A stretch of 5,984 nt of DNA from Bacillota bacterium (GTDB lineage Bacteria > Bacillota > Clostridia > Lachnospirales > Lachnospiraceae). The stretch spans positions 1-5,984 of the forward strand of contig JAEYRR010000201.1 in assembly GCA_023435505.1 (NCBI GenBank), read 5' to 3'. A program made the position numbers and the translations under genes. The stretch's first letter is position 1, and the number at the start of each line of letters is the position of its first letter. Positions 1-5,984 of this stretch are shown in pieces. Under the pieces are notes generated by a model. It was not told where the DNA came from and made no database searches. It worked only from the letters and a program-made list of their open reading frames with translations.

Positions 1-801
1 ACACTATACAGTCTGTTACCAAAAGCAGAAGAAAAAGAGAAAACAATCAATATGATTGGAAATAATGTGGCGGTTAACGAAGCATGTGAATTATTTCAGT
101 TACTTAAGGAACACGGATACAGTGTGAATCATATGTCAAACTTTGATACCTTTGAAGAGTTTCAAACAATGTCTAAGAGTAAGGTAAATCTTGAGTTATC
201 ACCAGTAGCAAAGTATGCATCTTCTACAATGAAAGCAAACTTAGAGATTGAACCATTATATGCGTATCATACCTATGATATGGCTGAAATCGAGAGCTTT
301 TACAAAGAGCTAACTACTCTTTTAAATGTACCTATGGACTATTCCCAGTACAAAGAAGAAGCAAATGCTATGGTTTTAAAAGCTTTGTCTATCATTGGAC
401 AACATCCAATTGCAATTGACTATCAGGCTGTTAGAAAACCATTTACTTTAGCAAAAGCACTGCTGGAATACGGTTTCAACGTAAAGTTTGTAATGACAGA
501 CGATGTAAAGTCTATTGAAAAAGATGCGTATGAGTATATCACACAAAACTTTAAAGACATTCAAGTAATCAATGCTATCCATCATGATATGGTGAAGCGA
601 GAGAATGAAAATTTGGATTATCTATGTATCGGATTTGACTGTGCTTATGCAACAGATGCGAAACGAGTAGTAGATTTAAAAGAAGATGAATCATTATTCG
701 GTTTTTATGGCATCAAAGAACTCATGAGTATGATGGTGAAGGCGTATACCAATCCAGTGAATTTACACGATATCATTGAAGAGGCAGGTTTAATTGTATG
801 A
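1..801 (+). CDS. Nitrogenase component-1-like oxidoreductase, first subunit (partial, 5' end missing)
   Basis: The frame is open from the first base, so this is the 3' part of a longer gene: 266 codons are visible and the N-terminal domain is off-window. The ATG at 52 is internal, because the 17 codons before it read as ordinary protein and have no ribosome site. The visible part follows the fold of domains 2 and 3 of the NifD/NifK/BchN superfamily: a strand-turn (INMIGNN) then helix, a LEL/SPVAKYAS segment leading to an IEPLY strand, a Rossmann-like GQHPIAIDYQAV...LLEYGFNVKFV unit, a NLDYLCIGFDC strand, and a C-terminal GFYGIKEL segment. Rough alignment to NifD puts Ser (bases 199-201) where the FeMo-cofactor Cys275 would lie, and no His is seen near the His442 position, so it is probably not a true dinitrogenase. 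It overlaps the next gene by ATGA, implying coupled synthesis of two partner subunits. Substrate unknown. Family assignment fairly sure; role unknown. Confidence 0.85.
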   Translation, partial: TLYSLLPKAEEKEKTINMIGNNVAVNEACELFQLLKEHGYSVNHMSNFDTFEEFQTMSKSKVNLELSPVAKYASSTMKANLEIEPLYAYHTYDMAEIESFYKELTTLLNVPMDYSQYKEEANAMVLKALSIIGQHPIAIDYQAVRKPFTLAKALLEYGFNVKFVMTDDVKSIEKDAYEYITQNFKDIQVINAIHHDMVKRENENLDYLCIGFDCAYATDAKRVVDLKEDESLFGFYGIKELMSMMVKAYTNPVNLHDIIEEAGLIV

Positions 802-1940
802 GTAAGTTATGTGTTAATCTTCCACCATTTGCACCAGATTATTCAGGTGCGGCATCAGCCCTTTTTGAAATGGGTGGCTTAATTGTCATACACGATGCAT
901 CAGGCTGTACGGGTAACTATACAGGATTTGATGAACCAAGATGGTATGGCTCCCAATCTATGGTATATTGTTCAGCATTAAGACATATGGATGCGGTACT
1001 AGGCAATGATAATAAGTTAATTAAGCGTATTGAAGAAGCCGTAGAAAGTTTAAACCCTAAATTTATTGCTGTACTGGGAAGTCCTGTACCAATGGTCATT
1101 GGAACTGATTTTAAAGGGATTGCTGCAGAAATCGAAGCGATCACAGGAATACCATCCATTGGAGTTAGCACAACAGGATTAAACTATTATGGCAAAGGGA
1201 TATCTGATGCTACGATTGCTCTGATGAAGAAGTTTATCAAAGCAAAAAAGGAAACCATTCCGAATACGATTAACATCCTTGGAATGACGCCATTGGATTT
1301 CTATATTAATTCAAATAATACTGATTTTATTAAGTTATTTGAGAAACATGGGATTATCGTAAACGCTTGTTATAGTATGGGATTAACCATAGAGAAGATG
1401 ATAGATTCTGTATCTGCCAGTCTTAATGTTGTGGTGTCACAAGCGGGAATTGGCATAGCAGAATACATGAAAGTGAAATATGGAATTCCATATACAGTAG
1501 TTACACCAGTAGGTGATGGAGAGCTTGCAATAAAGCAGGTAGAAGAGGCTCTAAAAGGATCTACTATTGACTTTGTATCGCAGACAGAGGACGCAGAGAT
1601 CCTTATTGTAGGGGAACAGATTATCTCTAACTCTCTAAGACAGTATTTACAACAAAAGCATAATAAGTCATCCATTGTCGTAGCTACCCTTTATGATACT
1701 ACCCCACAATATCAAGCTCAGGGTGATCTTAAAATAAAGAATGAAGCACACCTAAGAAAAATCTTAAACAGTGGCCAGTTCAAGACAGTAGTTGCAGATC
1801 CGATGATAAAACAATTAATCAAAGATGATACAATAAAGTTTTATGACTTCCCACATGTGGCATTATCAAGTAAATTACATTGGGAAGAAACTAAACAGTT
1901 ATTGAGTGAAGATACAAAAACATGGATGGAATTAATTTAA
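798..1940 (+). CDS. Nitrogenase component-1-like oxidoreductase, second subunit
   Basis: This complete 380-aa protein is the likely heteromeric partner of the preceding subunit. It is shorter than NifK (about 500 aa) and close to BchN/BchB/CfbD-sized relatives. Family landmarks in order: Cys5; PDYSGAASAL (13-22), matching the CxPLGA region of NifK; HDASGC (32-37), matching the HGSQGC second cluster-ligand motif; Cys58 before DAVLGNDNKL (65-74), the VFGG-type motif; FIAVLGSPVPMVIGTDF (89-105), equivalent to the AVSTTCMAEVIGDD segment, with Ser95 where the third ligand Cys is usual; a second Rossmann-like domain from about 157; and VVADPMIKQL (331-340) then FPHVALSSKLHW (351-362) near the C-terminus. 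By family knowledge such subunits bind an Fe-S cluster at the interface and accept electrons from a NifH-like ATPase; the substrate cannot be read from sequence. It starts inside the upstream stop (ATGA) and is followed after 13 bp by the transporter genes. It is not a standard NifK, BchB or CfbD by motif. Confidence 0.88.
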   Translation: MSKLCVNLPPFAPDYSGAASALFEMGGLIVIHDASGCTGNYTGFDEPRWYGSQSMVYCSALRHMDAVLGNDNKLIKRIEEAVESLNPKFIAVLGSPVPMVIGTDFKGIAAEIEAITGIPSIGVSTTGLNYYGKGISDATIALMKKFIKAKKETIPNTINILGMTPLDFYINSNNTDFIKLFEKHGIIVNACYSMGLTIEKMIDSVSASLNVVVSQAGIGIAEYMKVKYGIPYTVVTPVGDGELAIKQVEEALKGSTIDFVSQTEDAEILIVGEQIISNSLRQYLQQKHNKSSIVVATLYDTTPQYQAQGDLKIKNEAHLRKILNSGQFKTVVADPMIKQLIKDDTIKFYDFPHVALSSKLHWEETKQLLSEDTKTWMELI

Positions 1941-1953
1941 GGAGAACAAAAAG

Positions 1954-3069
1954 ATGAAAAAAATGATATCGTTAATCCTAGTATTAACAATGATTATGGG
2001 TACTTTATCAGCATGCTCCACGAAGCAAGCTACTAATACAACAGAAGAAAAAAAGACAAGAACAATCACAGATCAATTAGGCAATGAAGTAGTATTACCT
2101 GAAAAAGTAGAGCGAGTGGTTATCGCATCTGTGTGGCCGTTAGCTTCTGTTTATATATTATCAATGGGGACAGAGAAGTTAGTTGGACTTGATCCTGCCA
2201 TTATTAGTGCAGCGGAAAGCTCCATGCTAGCGAAAATAGCTCCTGAAATCTCTAACATTGAAAGTGGTTTTAGCCAAAACGGTGTTATGAATGCAGAGGA
2301 ACTTTTAAAGCTTGATCCAGATGTTGTATTATATGCCGGTGGTGTAACAGAAGATTACGAAGTTGCTACCCAAGCAGGGATTCCAGCGGTAGGGTTTGAT
2401 CTTAGTATTAAAGATTTTAATGCGGTTGATACCATTAATTCTTGGATTGAATTACTGGAAGAGGTATTGGGAGAAGATCTAAGCAGCGTTGAATATGTAG
2501 AGTACGGACAAGAGATGCAAGAGTTTGTCAGTGAACGCTTAAAGGATCTTAAGGAAGAAGAGAAACCTACCTCTATGGTTATCCATAAATACAATGAAAA
2601 TATGTTTAGTGTACCTGGGTTAGCAACTTGGGGTGATTATTGGATTACAGCATCTGGCGGTATCAATGTGGCATCAAAGATTGAAGGAACCAAAGAAGTT
2701 GGTATTGAACAGATCTACGAATGGAATCCAGATAAGATTTTTATTACCAACTTTAATGACGCTTTACCAGAAGATATCTATAATAATACCTTAGCTGGTA
2801 GCGATTGGTCTGGTCTTGAAGCCTATAAGAATCAAGAAGTAACAAAGCTTCCACTTGGTATGTATCGTTGGTATGTAACATGCTCCGACTCACCATTGAT
2901 GTTATTATGGATGGCAATGCAGAATCATCCAGCACTATTTGAAGATGTTGATTTTAATCAAGAGATGAAAGATTTCTATAAACAATTTTATGATTTTACT
3001 TTAACAGACGATGATATTGAATTGATTTTAAATCCTGTGCGAGAGGCATCAGCAGGAATCAAAAAATAA
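1954..3069 (+). CDS. ABC transporter substrate-binding lipoprotein, Fe-siderophore/cobalamin/heme class (FecB/BtuF-like)
   Basis: The 371-aa precursor is a lipid-anchored binding protein of the COG0614/Peripla_BP_2 type. Residues 1-20 form a signal peptide (MKKM basic start, hydrophobic core) ending in the lipobox L18-S19-A20-C21; Cys21 would be lipidated and hold the protein on the outer face of the membrane. A Thr/Glu/Lys-rich linker runs to about residue 35. The first lobe begins with RTITDQLGNEVVLPEKVERVVI (about 36-57) and includes NAEELLKLDPDVVLYAGG (113-130). A long helix near 155-200 joins the second lobe, which has IEQIYEWNPDKIFITN (251-266) and LGMYRWYVTCSDSPLMLLWMA (301-321), the family's W/P-L-lW-A motif. 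Cys310 is the only cysteine besides Cys21 and sits in that aromatic, cleft-facing stretch. The ligand is not predictable: ferric chelates, heme, corrinoids and related metal complexes are all carried by this class. AAGGAG at 1939-1944 lies 9 nt before the ATG and overlaps the previous stop codon. Confidence 0.92.
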   Translation: MKKMISLILVLTMIMGTLSACSTKQATNTTEEKKTRTITDQLGNEVVLPEKVERVVIASVWPLASVYILSMGTEKLVGLDPAIISAAESSMLAKIAPEISNIESGFSQNGVMNAEELLKLDPDVVLYAGGVTEDYEVATQAGIPAVGFDLSIKDFNAVDTINSWIELLEEVLGEDLSSVEYVEYGQEMQEFVSERLKDLKEEEKPTSMVIHKYNENMFSVPGLATWGDYWITASGGINVASKIEGTKEVGIEQIYEWNPDKIFITNFNDALPEDIYNNTLAGSDWSGLEAYKNQEVTKLPLGMYRWYVTCSDSPLMLLWMAMQNHPALFEDVDFNQEMKDFYKQFYDFTLTDDDIELILNPVREASAGIKK

Positions 3070-3083
3070 AGGGTAACTAAAAG

Positions 3084-4100
3084 ATGATAAAAAACAATTC
3101 TACAATGAATAAGAAAATAGCAATTCTTCTTATAGTACTTCCCTTTATTACCGGGGTGATATGTCTTGGATTTGGTAGATATTCTATCTCCGTAACAGAT
3201 ACCATAAAAGTCCTAGTGAATGCCTTGAAAGGGACTGGTACTGAGGATATGCAATATTCGGTCATTTTTAATGTGCGACTACCGCGTATCCTATTAGCTA
3301 TGTTGGTTGGTTCAGGTTTGGCTTGTGCTGGTGCTGCCTTTCAGGGATTATTCACCAATGCAATGGCAACCCCAGATACCTTAGGGGTTGCCAGCGGGGC
3401 TTCTTTTGGAGCTGTATTGGCTATGATGTTTGATGCGAATCTTATTGTCATCCAATTGATGGCATTGGTTTTTGGTCTGTTGGCATGCTACATTACTTAT
3501 AATATCAGTAAATTAAAAGGCAAGAGTTCCATTGTAATGATTGTTTTAGGTGGAATGGTAGTTTCCTCACTTTTTCAAGCATTTGTCTCATTAGCAAAAT
3601 ACCTTGCAGATCCACAAGATAAGCTTCCGTCTATCACGTACTGGTTGATGGGAAGTATGGCGTCAGCTTCTTACAATACATTACTTTTGGGAGGCCCATT
3701 TATTCTCATAGGTATTGTACTGATCTATGTATTAAGGTGGAGATTAAATATCTTATCTTTAAATGAAGATGAAGCAAGGTCAATGGGAATTAACTTAAAA
3801 TCTATGAGACTACTGATTATTATGGCAGCTTCCTTAATTACCTCTGCTTGTGTATCAATGTGTGGGCAAGTTGGTTGGGTTGGACTATTGATCCCTCATA
3901 TTGGAAGGATGATGATGGGAAGCAATAATAAAATGGTCATTCCATTTTCGATTAGTTTGGGTGCAATCTTTATGTTGGTGATTGATACCTTTGCTCGAAG
4001 TGCTACATCTGCGGAAATACCATTATCCATATTAACGGCAATCATAGGTGCCCCATTCTTTATTTCACTACTTCGTAAGACAGGAGGTGCTTGGGGTTGA
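3084..4100 (+). CDS. ABC transporter permease, FecCD/BtuC family
   Basis: The 338-aa polytopic membrane protein has the length and layout of type II importer permeases, which have about ten membrane helices and work as homodimers. A first helix spans about 12-30. The family signature RLPRILLAMLVGSGLACAGA (65-84) is followed by QGLFTNAMATPDTLGVASGA (87-106); these match the canonical R-PR...G...QG..rNPLA.P..LG...GA pattern. Further landmarks are YWLMGS (186-191), the cytoplasmic coupling segment LNEDEARSMGINLKS (226-240) that contacts the ATPase, GQVGWVGLLIPHIGR (261-275), and the C-terminal AEIPLSILTAIIGAPFFISL (310-329). It would carry the substrate delivered by the upstream lipoprotein across the membrane. 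The start at 3084 is favoured over the internal ATG at 3105 because AAAGGG at 3068-3073 is 10 nt upstream. The stop overlaps the TTG start of the ATPase gene. Class certain, transported ligand unknown. Confidence 0.94.
   Translation: MIKNNSTMNKKIAILLIVLPFITGVICLGFGRYSISVTDTIKVLVNALKGTGTEDMQYSVIFNVRLPRILLAMLVGSGLACAGAAFQGLFTNAMATPDTLGVASGASFGAVLAMMFDANLIVIQLMALVFGLLACYITYNISKLKGKSSIVMIVLGGMVVSSLFQAFVSLAKYLADPQDKLPSITYWLMGSMASASYNTLLLGGPFILIGIVLIYVLRWRLNILSLNEDEARSMGINLKSMRLLIIMAASLITSACVSMCGQVGWVGLLIPHIGRMMMGSNNKMVIPFSISLGAIFMLVIDTFARSATSAEIPLSILTAIIGAPFFISLLRKTGGAWG
4082..4087 (+). promoter_or_regulatory. Ribosome binding site that fixes the ATPase start
   Basis: AGGAGG lies inside the last codons of the permease gene. 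It is only 3 nt from the TTG at 4091, too close for normal initiation, but 9 nt from the in-frame TTG at 4097. The second TTG also overlaps the permease stop as TTGA. The spacing therefore supports 4097 as the true start. Confidence 0.75.
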
Positions 4101-4882
4101 TATTTGAGGTTAAGCATGGCTCCTTTGGTTATCATCAAAAGCAAATACTCAATGACATAAATTTTCGCATCGAGAGTGGTGAGGTTATGTCTGTATTGGG
4201 TTCTAACGGTGTTGGAAAGACAACCTTACTTAGATGTATGATGGGATTCTTACACTGGAATGCAGGAGATACACTAGTAGATGGTAGGTCCATCAAGGAG
4301 ATATCCCAAAAGGAACTATGGAAAAAGATTGCATATGTACCACAAGCAAAGGGTAGTGCATTTGGCTATACGGCTCTAGATATGGTTGTGCTAGGAAGAA
4401 GTGCTCATATTGGAACCTTCAAGCAGCCGAAGAAAGAAGATATCGACATAGCACTAAAAGCAATGAAAGATGTTGGAATTCTATATCTGAAGGATAAATT
4501 ATGCACCCAGATGAGTGGTGGAGAATTGCAGATGGTATTGATCGCAAGAGCATTGACGGTCTCACCTGACATGTTGGTTCTAGATGAGCCAGAGAGTAAT
4601 TTGGATTTTAAGAATCAGTTAATCATTTTGGATATCATAAAGAACCTTTCCAAAGAAAGAAAAATCTCTGCTATCGTGAATACTCATTACCCTGCACACG
4701 CACTACAGATCTCTGATAAATCCTTGATGCTAAACCGAGATGGAACAAGCTTTTATGGGATAGCAAGTGAAATTATTAATCAAGAAAATATGCGAAAAGC
4801 ATTTGGTGTGAATGTATATATTAATGAATTTGAGCTAGATTATCAATCGTATAAAAGTGTAATACCATTGGGATTAGCTTAG
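4097..4882 (+). CDS. ABC transporter ATP-binding protein, FecE/BtuD-like
   Basis: This is the nucleotide-binding subunit that powers the importer formed with the two preceding genes. From the TTG at 4097 it is 261 aa, normal for the family. All ABC motifs are intact: aromatic A-loop Tyr12; Walker A GSNGVGKT (35-42, Lys41); Q-loop in YVPQ (Gln83); signature MSGGELQ (139-145), with Met in place of the usual Leu; Walker B MLVLDE (159-164, catalytic Glu164); D-loop SNLD (167-170); and H-loop His197 in NTHYP. The YTALDMVVLGR stretch after the Q-loop is typical of siderophore/B12-type ATPases. The start overlaps the permease stop by 4 bp (TTGA), so translation is probably coupled. A start at 4091 would add only two residues and has poor ribosome-site spacing. 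It is the last gene of the operon; a terminator follows within 30 bp. It lacks NifH features such as the cluster-ligating Cys pattern, so it is not the reductase's electron donor. Confidence 0.93.
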   Translation: MIFEVKHGSFGYHQKQILNDINFRIESGEVMSVLGSNGVGKTTLLRCMMGFLHWNAGDTLVDGRSIKEISQKELWKKIAYVPQAKGSAFGYTALDMVVLGRSAHIGTFKQPKKEDIDIALKAMKDVGILYLKDKLCTQMSGGELQMVLIARALTVSPDMLVLDEPESNLDFKNQLIILDIIKNLSKERKISAIVNTHYPAHALQISDKSLMLNRDGTSFYGIASEIINQENMRKAFGVNVYINEFELDYQSYKSVIPLGLA

Positions 4883-4909
4883 CAAGGAAATAGTATAGTA
4901 TAAAGCAAG

Positions 4910-4938
4910 AAGAGGCTCTAGGAATAGAGTCTCTTTTT
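4910..4938 (+). terminator. Rho-independent terminator of the reductase/transporter operon
   Basis: The left arm AAGAGGCTCTA (4910-4920) pairs with TAGAGTCTCTT (4925-4935) over 11 bp with one G-U wobble, closing a GGAA tetraloop. The right arm runs straight into a T tract ending at 4938. The A/G bases at 4907-4909 could lengthen the stem into the T tract. It sits 27 bp after the ATPase stop. Confidence 0.9.
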
Positions 4939-4940
4939 GG

Positions 4941-4969
4941 TAGACTTTATCATTTAATCTTGTTACTAT
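4941..4969 (+). promoter_or_regulatory. Possible sigma-A promoter for the amylase gene
   Basis: TAGACT (4941-4946) and TACTAT (4964-4969) each match 4 of 6 consensus bases of the -35 and -10 boxes, with 17-bp spacing. The position, just after the operon terminator and ahead of the amylase gene, is sensible, but the matches are weak and such hits are common in AT-rich DNA. Confidence 0.3.
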
Positions 4970-4972
4970 AGG

Positions 4973-5003
4973 ATAGACGGAAAACAACCGTTGTCTATTT
5001 TTT
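4973..5003 (+). promoter_or_regulatory. Leader hairpin with T tract (attenuator, second terminator or operator)
   Basis: ATAGAC (4973-4978) can pair with GTCTAT (4993-4998), or in an alternative register ATAG/CTAT plus ACGG/CCGT with a bulge. A run of six T follows (4998-5003). The same stretch contains ACAAC-C-GTTGT (4984-4994), an odd-centred palindrome that could instead be a repressor operator. It lies about 20 bp before the amylase start, so it may affect that gene's expression. The fold is seen in sequence; the role is inference. Confidence 0.4.
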
Positions 5004-5023
5004 GAAACTAGGGGGCTGAAAAC

Positions 5024-5984
5024 ATGGCGTGGTATGATGAGGCAATATTTTATCACATTTATCCATTGGGGCTTACAGGAGCACCAAAACAGAATTCTTA
5101 TGGAGAACCGGTACATCGGTTAAATACATTACTTCCATGGATTTCGCATATTAAAGAAATTGGATGTAATGCAATTTATATTGGACCGCTTTTCGAATCC
5201 GTAGGGCATGGCTATGAAACGACAGATTATAAAAAATTGGACAGCAGACTTGGAACCAATGAAGATTTAACTAATTTTGTTGTAGAATCTCATAAACAAG
5301 GGATTAGAGTAATTTTGGATGGAGTGTTTAATCACACAGGTCGTGATTTCTTTGCATTTCAGGACATTAAAAACAATAGAGAAAATTCGCAGTACATAGA
5401 TTGGTATTGCAATGTAAACTTTTTTGGAAATAACTCATTTAATGACGGATTTTCCTACGACAATTGGGGAGGGCATGATCTTCTGGCAAAATTGAACCAG
5501 CACAATCCGGCAGTGAAGGATTATATCTGTGATGTAATTCGCTTCTGGGTAAGAGAGTTTGATATTGATGGTATTCGACTGGATGCAGCGGACGTTATGG
5601 ATTTTGAGTACATGAAAGCACTTCGTCATGTGGCAAATGAAGTGAAACCAGAGTTTTGGCTCATGGGTGAAGTAATTCATGGAAACTATTCACGCTGGAC
5701 AAACGAAGGAACTCTTCATTCGGTTACAAACTATATGCTTCACAAAGCATTATATTCTGCTCACAACGATCACAACTACTTTGAAGTAGCTCATACCATT
5801 AAATATGTCAGCGACATGGTTGGGAGCAATTTGAATCTTTACACTTTCGTAGATAATCATGATGTAGAACGTATCTATACCAAACTGAAAAATAAAGCAC
5901 ATTTTGTACCGGTACATGTGATGCTTTATACATTACCAGGAATACCATCTCTTTACTATGGCTCTGAGTTTGGGATTGAAGGGC
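5024..5984 (+). CDS. GH13 alpha-amylase-family enzyme (partial, 3' end missing)
   Basis: The first 320 residues are visible and the frame runs off the right edge. Start ATG 5024 has AGGGGG (5010-5015) 8 nt upstream. There is no signal peptide (MAWYDEAIFYHIYPLG begins directly with the first barrel strand), so it should act in the cytoplasm on imported maltodextrin-like alpha-glucans. The GH13 conserved regions are all present: I, DGVFNH (99-104); V, LAKLN (154-158); II, GIRLDAAD (183-190) with Arg185 and nucleophile Asp187; III, GEVIH (215-219) with acid/base Glu216; IV, FVDNHD (275-280) with Asp280. The catalytic triad is therefore intact. Region V resembles the MPKLN form of neopullulanase-like GH13 members more than the QPDLN of oligo-1,6-glucosidases, but exact specificity (amylase, cyclomaltodextrinase, glucosidase or transferase) cannot be fixed from this fragment. 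It is separated from the upstream operon by a strong terminator and is probably functionally unrelated. Confidence 0.93.
   Translation, partial: MAWYDEAIFYHIYPLGLTGAPKQNSYGEPVHRLNTLLPWISHIKEIGCNAIYIGPLFESVGHGYETTDYKKLDSRLGTNEDLTNFVVESHKQGIRVILDGVFNHTGRDFFAFQDIKNNRENSQYIDWYCNVNFFGNNSFNDGFSYDNWGGHDLLAKLNQHNPAVKDYICDVIRFWVREFDIDGIRLDAADVMDFEYMKALRHVANEVKPEFWLMGEVIHGNYSRWTNEGTLHSVTNYMLHKALYSAHNDHNYFEVAHTIKYVSDMVGSNLNLYTFVDNHDVERIYTKLKNKAHFVPVHVMLYTLPGIPSLYYGSEFGIEG

Noticed and set aside
52..801. A complete 249-residue protein starting at the ATG at 52
   Set aside because: The frame is open to base 1, the upstream codons read as protein of the same domain, and no ribosome binding site precedes the ATG; it is the tail of a larger subunit.
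917..1171. Reverse-strand open frame inside the second reductase subunit
   Set aside because: It lies wholly within a well-supported gene, has no family motif and is best explained as a by-product of the plus-strand codon use; the same holds for reverse frames at 1370-1675, 2355-2594, 2753-2935, 3077-3265 and 3896-4144.
1..1940. True nitrogenase NifDK genes
   Set aside because: The second subunit is far shorter than NifK, the cluster-ligand cysteine pattern is altered, and the FeMo-cofactor Cys/His positions do not appear to be kept in the first subunit.
4097..4882. NifH-like electron-donating ATPase for the reductase
   Set aside because: It has the ABC signature MSGGELQ, Q-loop and H-loop, and no NifH cluster cysteine pattern; it belongs to the transporter.
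4883..5023. Riboswitch (cobalamin or other) or small RNA between the ATPase and amylase genes
   Set aside because: The gap is only 141 bp, is used by a terminator and a short hairpin, and no cobalamin B12-box or other conserved riboswitch core is visible.
4874..5116. Reverse-strand 80-residue open frame across the intergenic region
   Set aside because: It runs through the terminator and into the conserved start of the amylase gene and shows no recognisable protein features.
5435..5680. Reverse-strand 81-residue open frame within the amylase gene
   Set aside because: It is antisense to GH13 regions V, II and III, whose conservation explains the sequence.

Overview
The DNA is AT-rich, with strong AGGAG-type Shine-Dalgarno sites, A/T-ending codons, a Gram-positive-style lipoprotein signal and a U-tailed hairpin terminator. 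This fits a low-GC anaerobic Firmicute. A Lachnospiraceae/Clostridia plant-polymer fermenter is my best guess, but that is inference and not proven by any marker in the window.

Bases 1-4938 hold the 3' part of one tightly packed plus-strand operon. It runs: (1) the C-terminal two-thirds or so of a nitrogenase component-1-like subunit (cut by the left edge); (2) a second, complete component-1-like subunit of 380 aa; (3) a lipoprotein substrate-binding protein of the Fe-siderophore/cobalamin/heme class; (4) a FecCD/BtuC-type permease; (5) the matching ABC ATPase, best started at a TTG overlapping the permease stop. Junctions are a 4-bp ATGA overlap, 13 bp, 14 bp and a 4-bp TTGA overlap, so the five genes are almost certainly co-transcribed and partly translationally coupled. 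A hairpin with a U tract at 4910-4938 ends the unit.

Bases 4939-5023 are a short leader with a weak possible promoter and a second hairpin/U-tract or operator-like palindrome. From 5024 to the right edge is the first 320 residues of a cytoplasmic GH13 alpha-amylase-family enzyme, which looks functionally unrelated to the operon.

The notable system is the pairing of a two-subunit nitrogenase-like reductase with a complete chelate-type ABC importer. The reductase subunits lack recognisable FeMo-cofactor ligands in the visible part and have an altered cluster-ligand pattern, so dinitrogen fixation is unlikely. A working model (inference) is that the importer brings in a metal chelate, tetrapyrrole or corrinoid that the reductase acts on, or supplies metal for the reductase. 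A NifH-like electron-donating ATPase would be expected just upstream of the window; none is present inside it.
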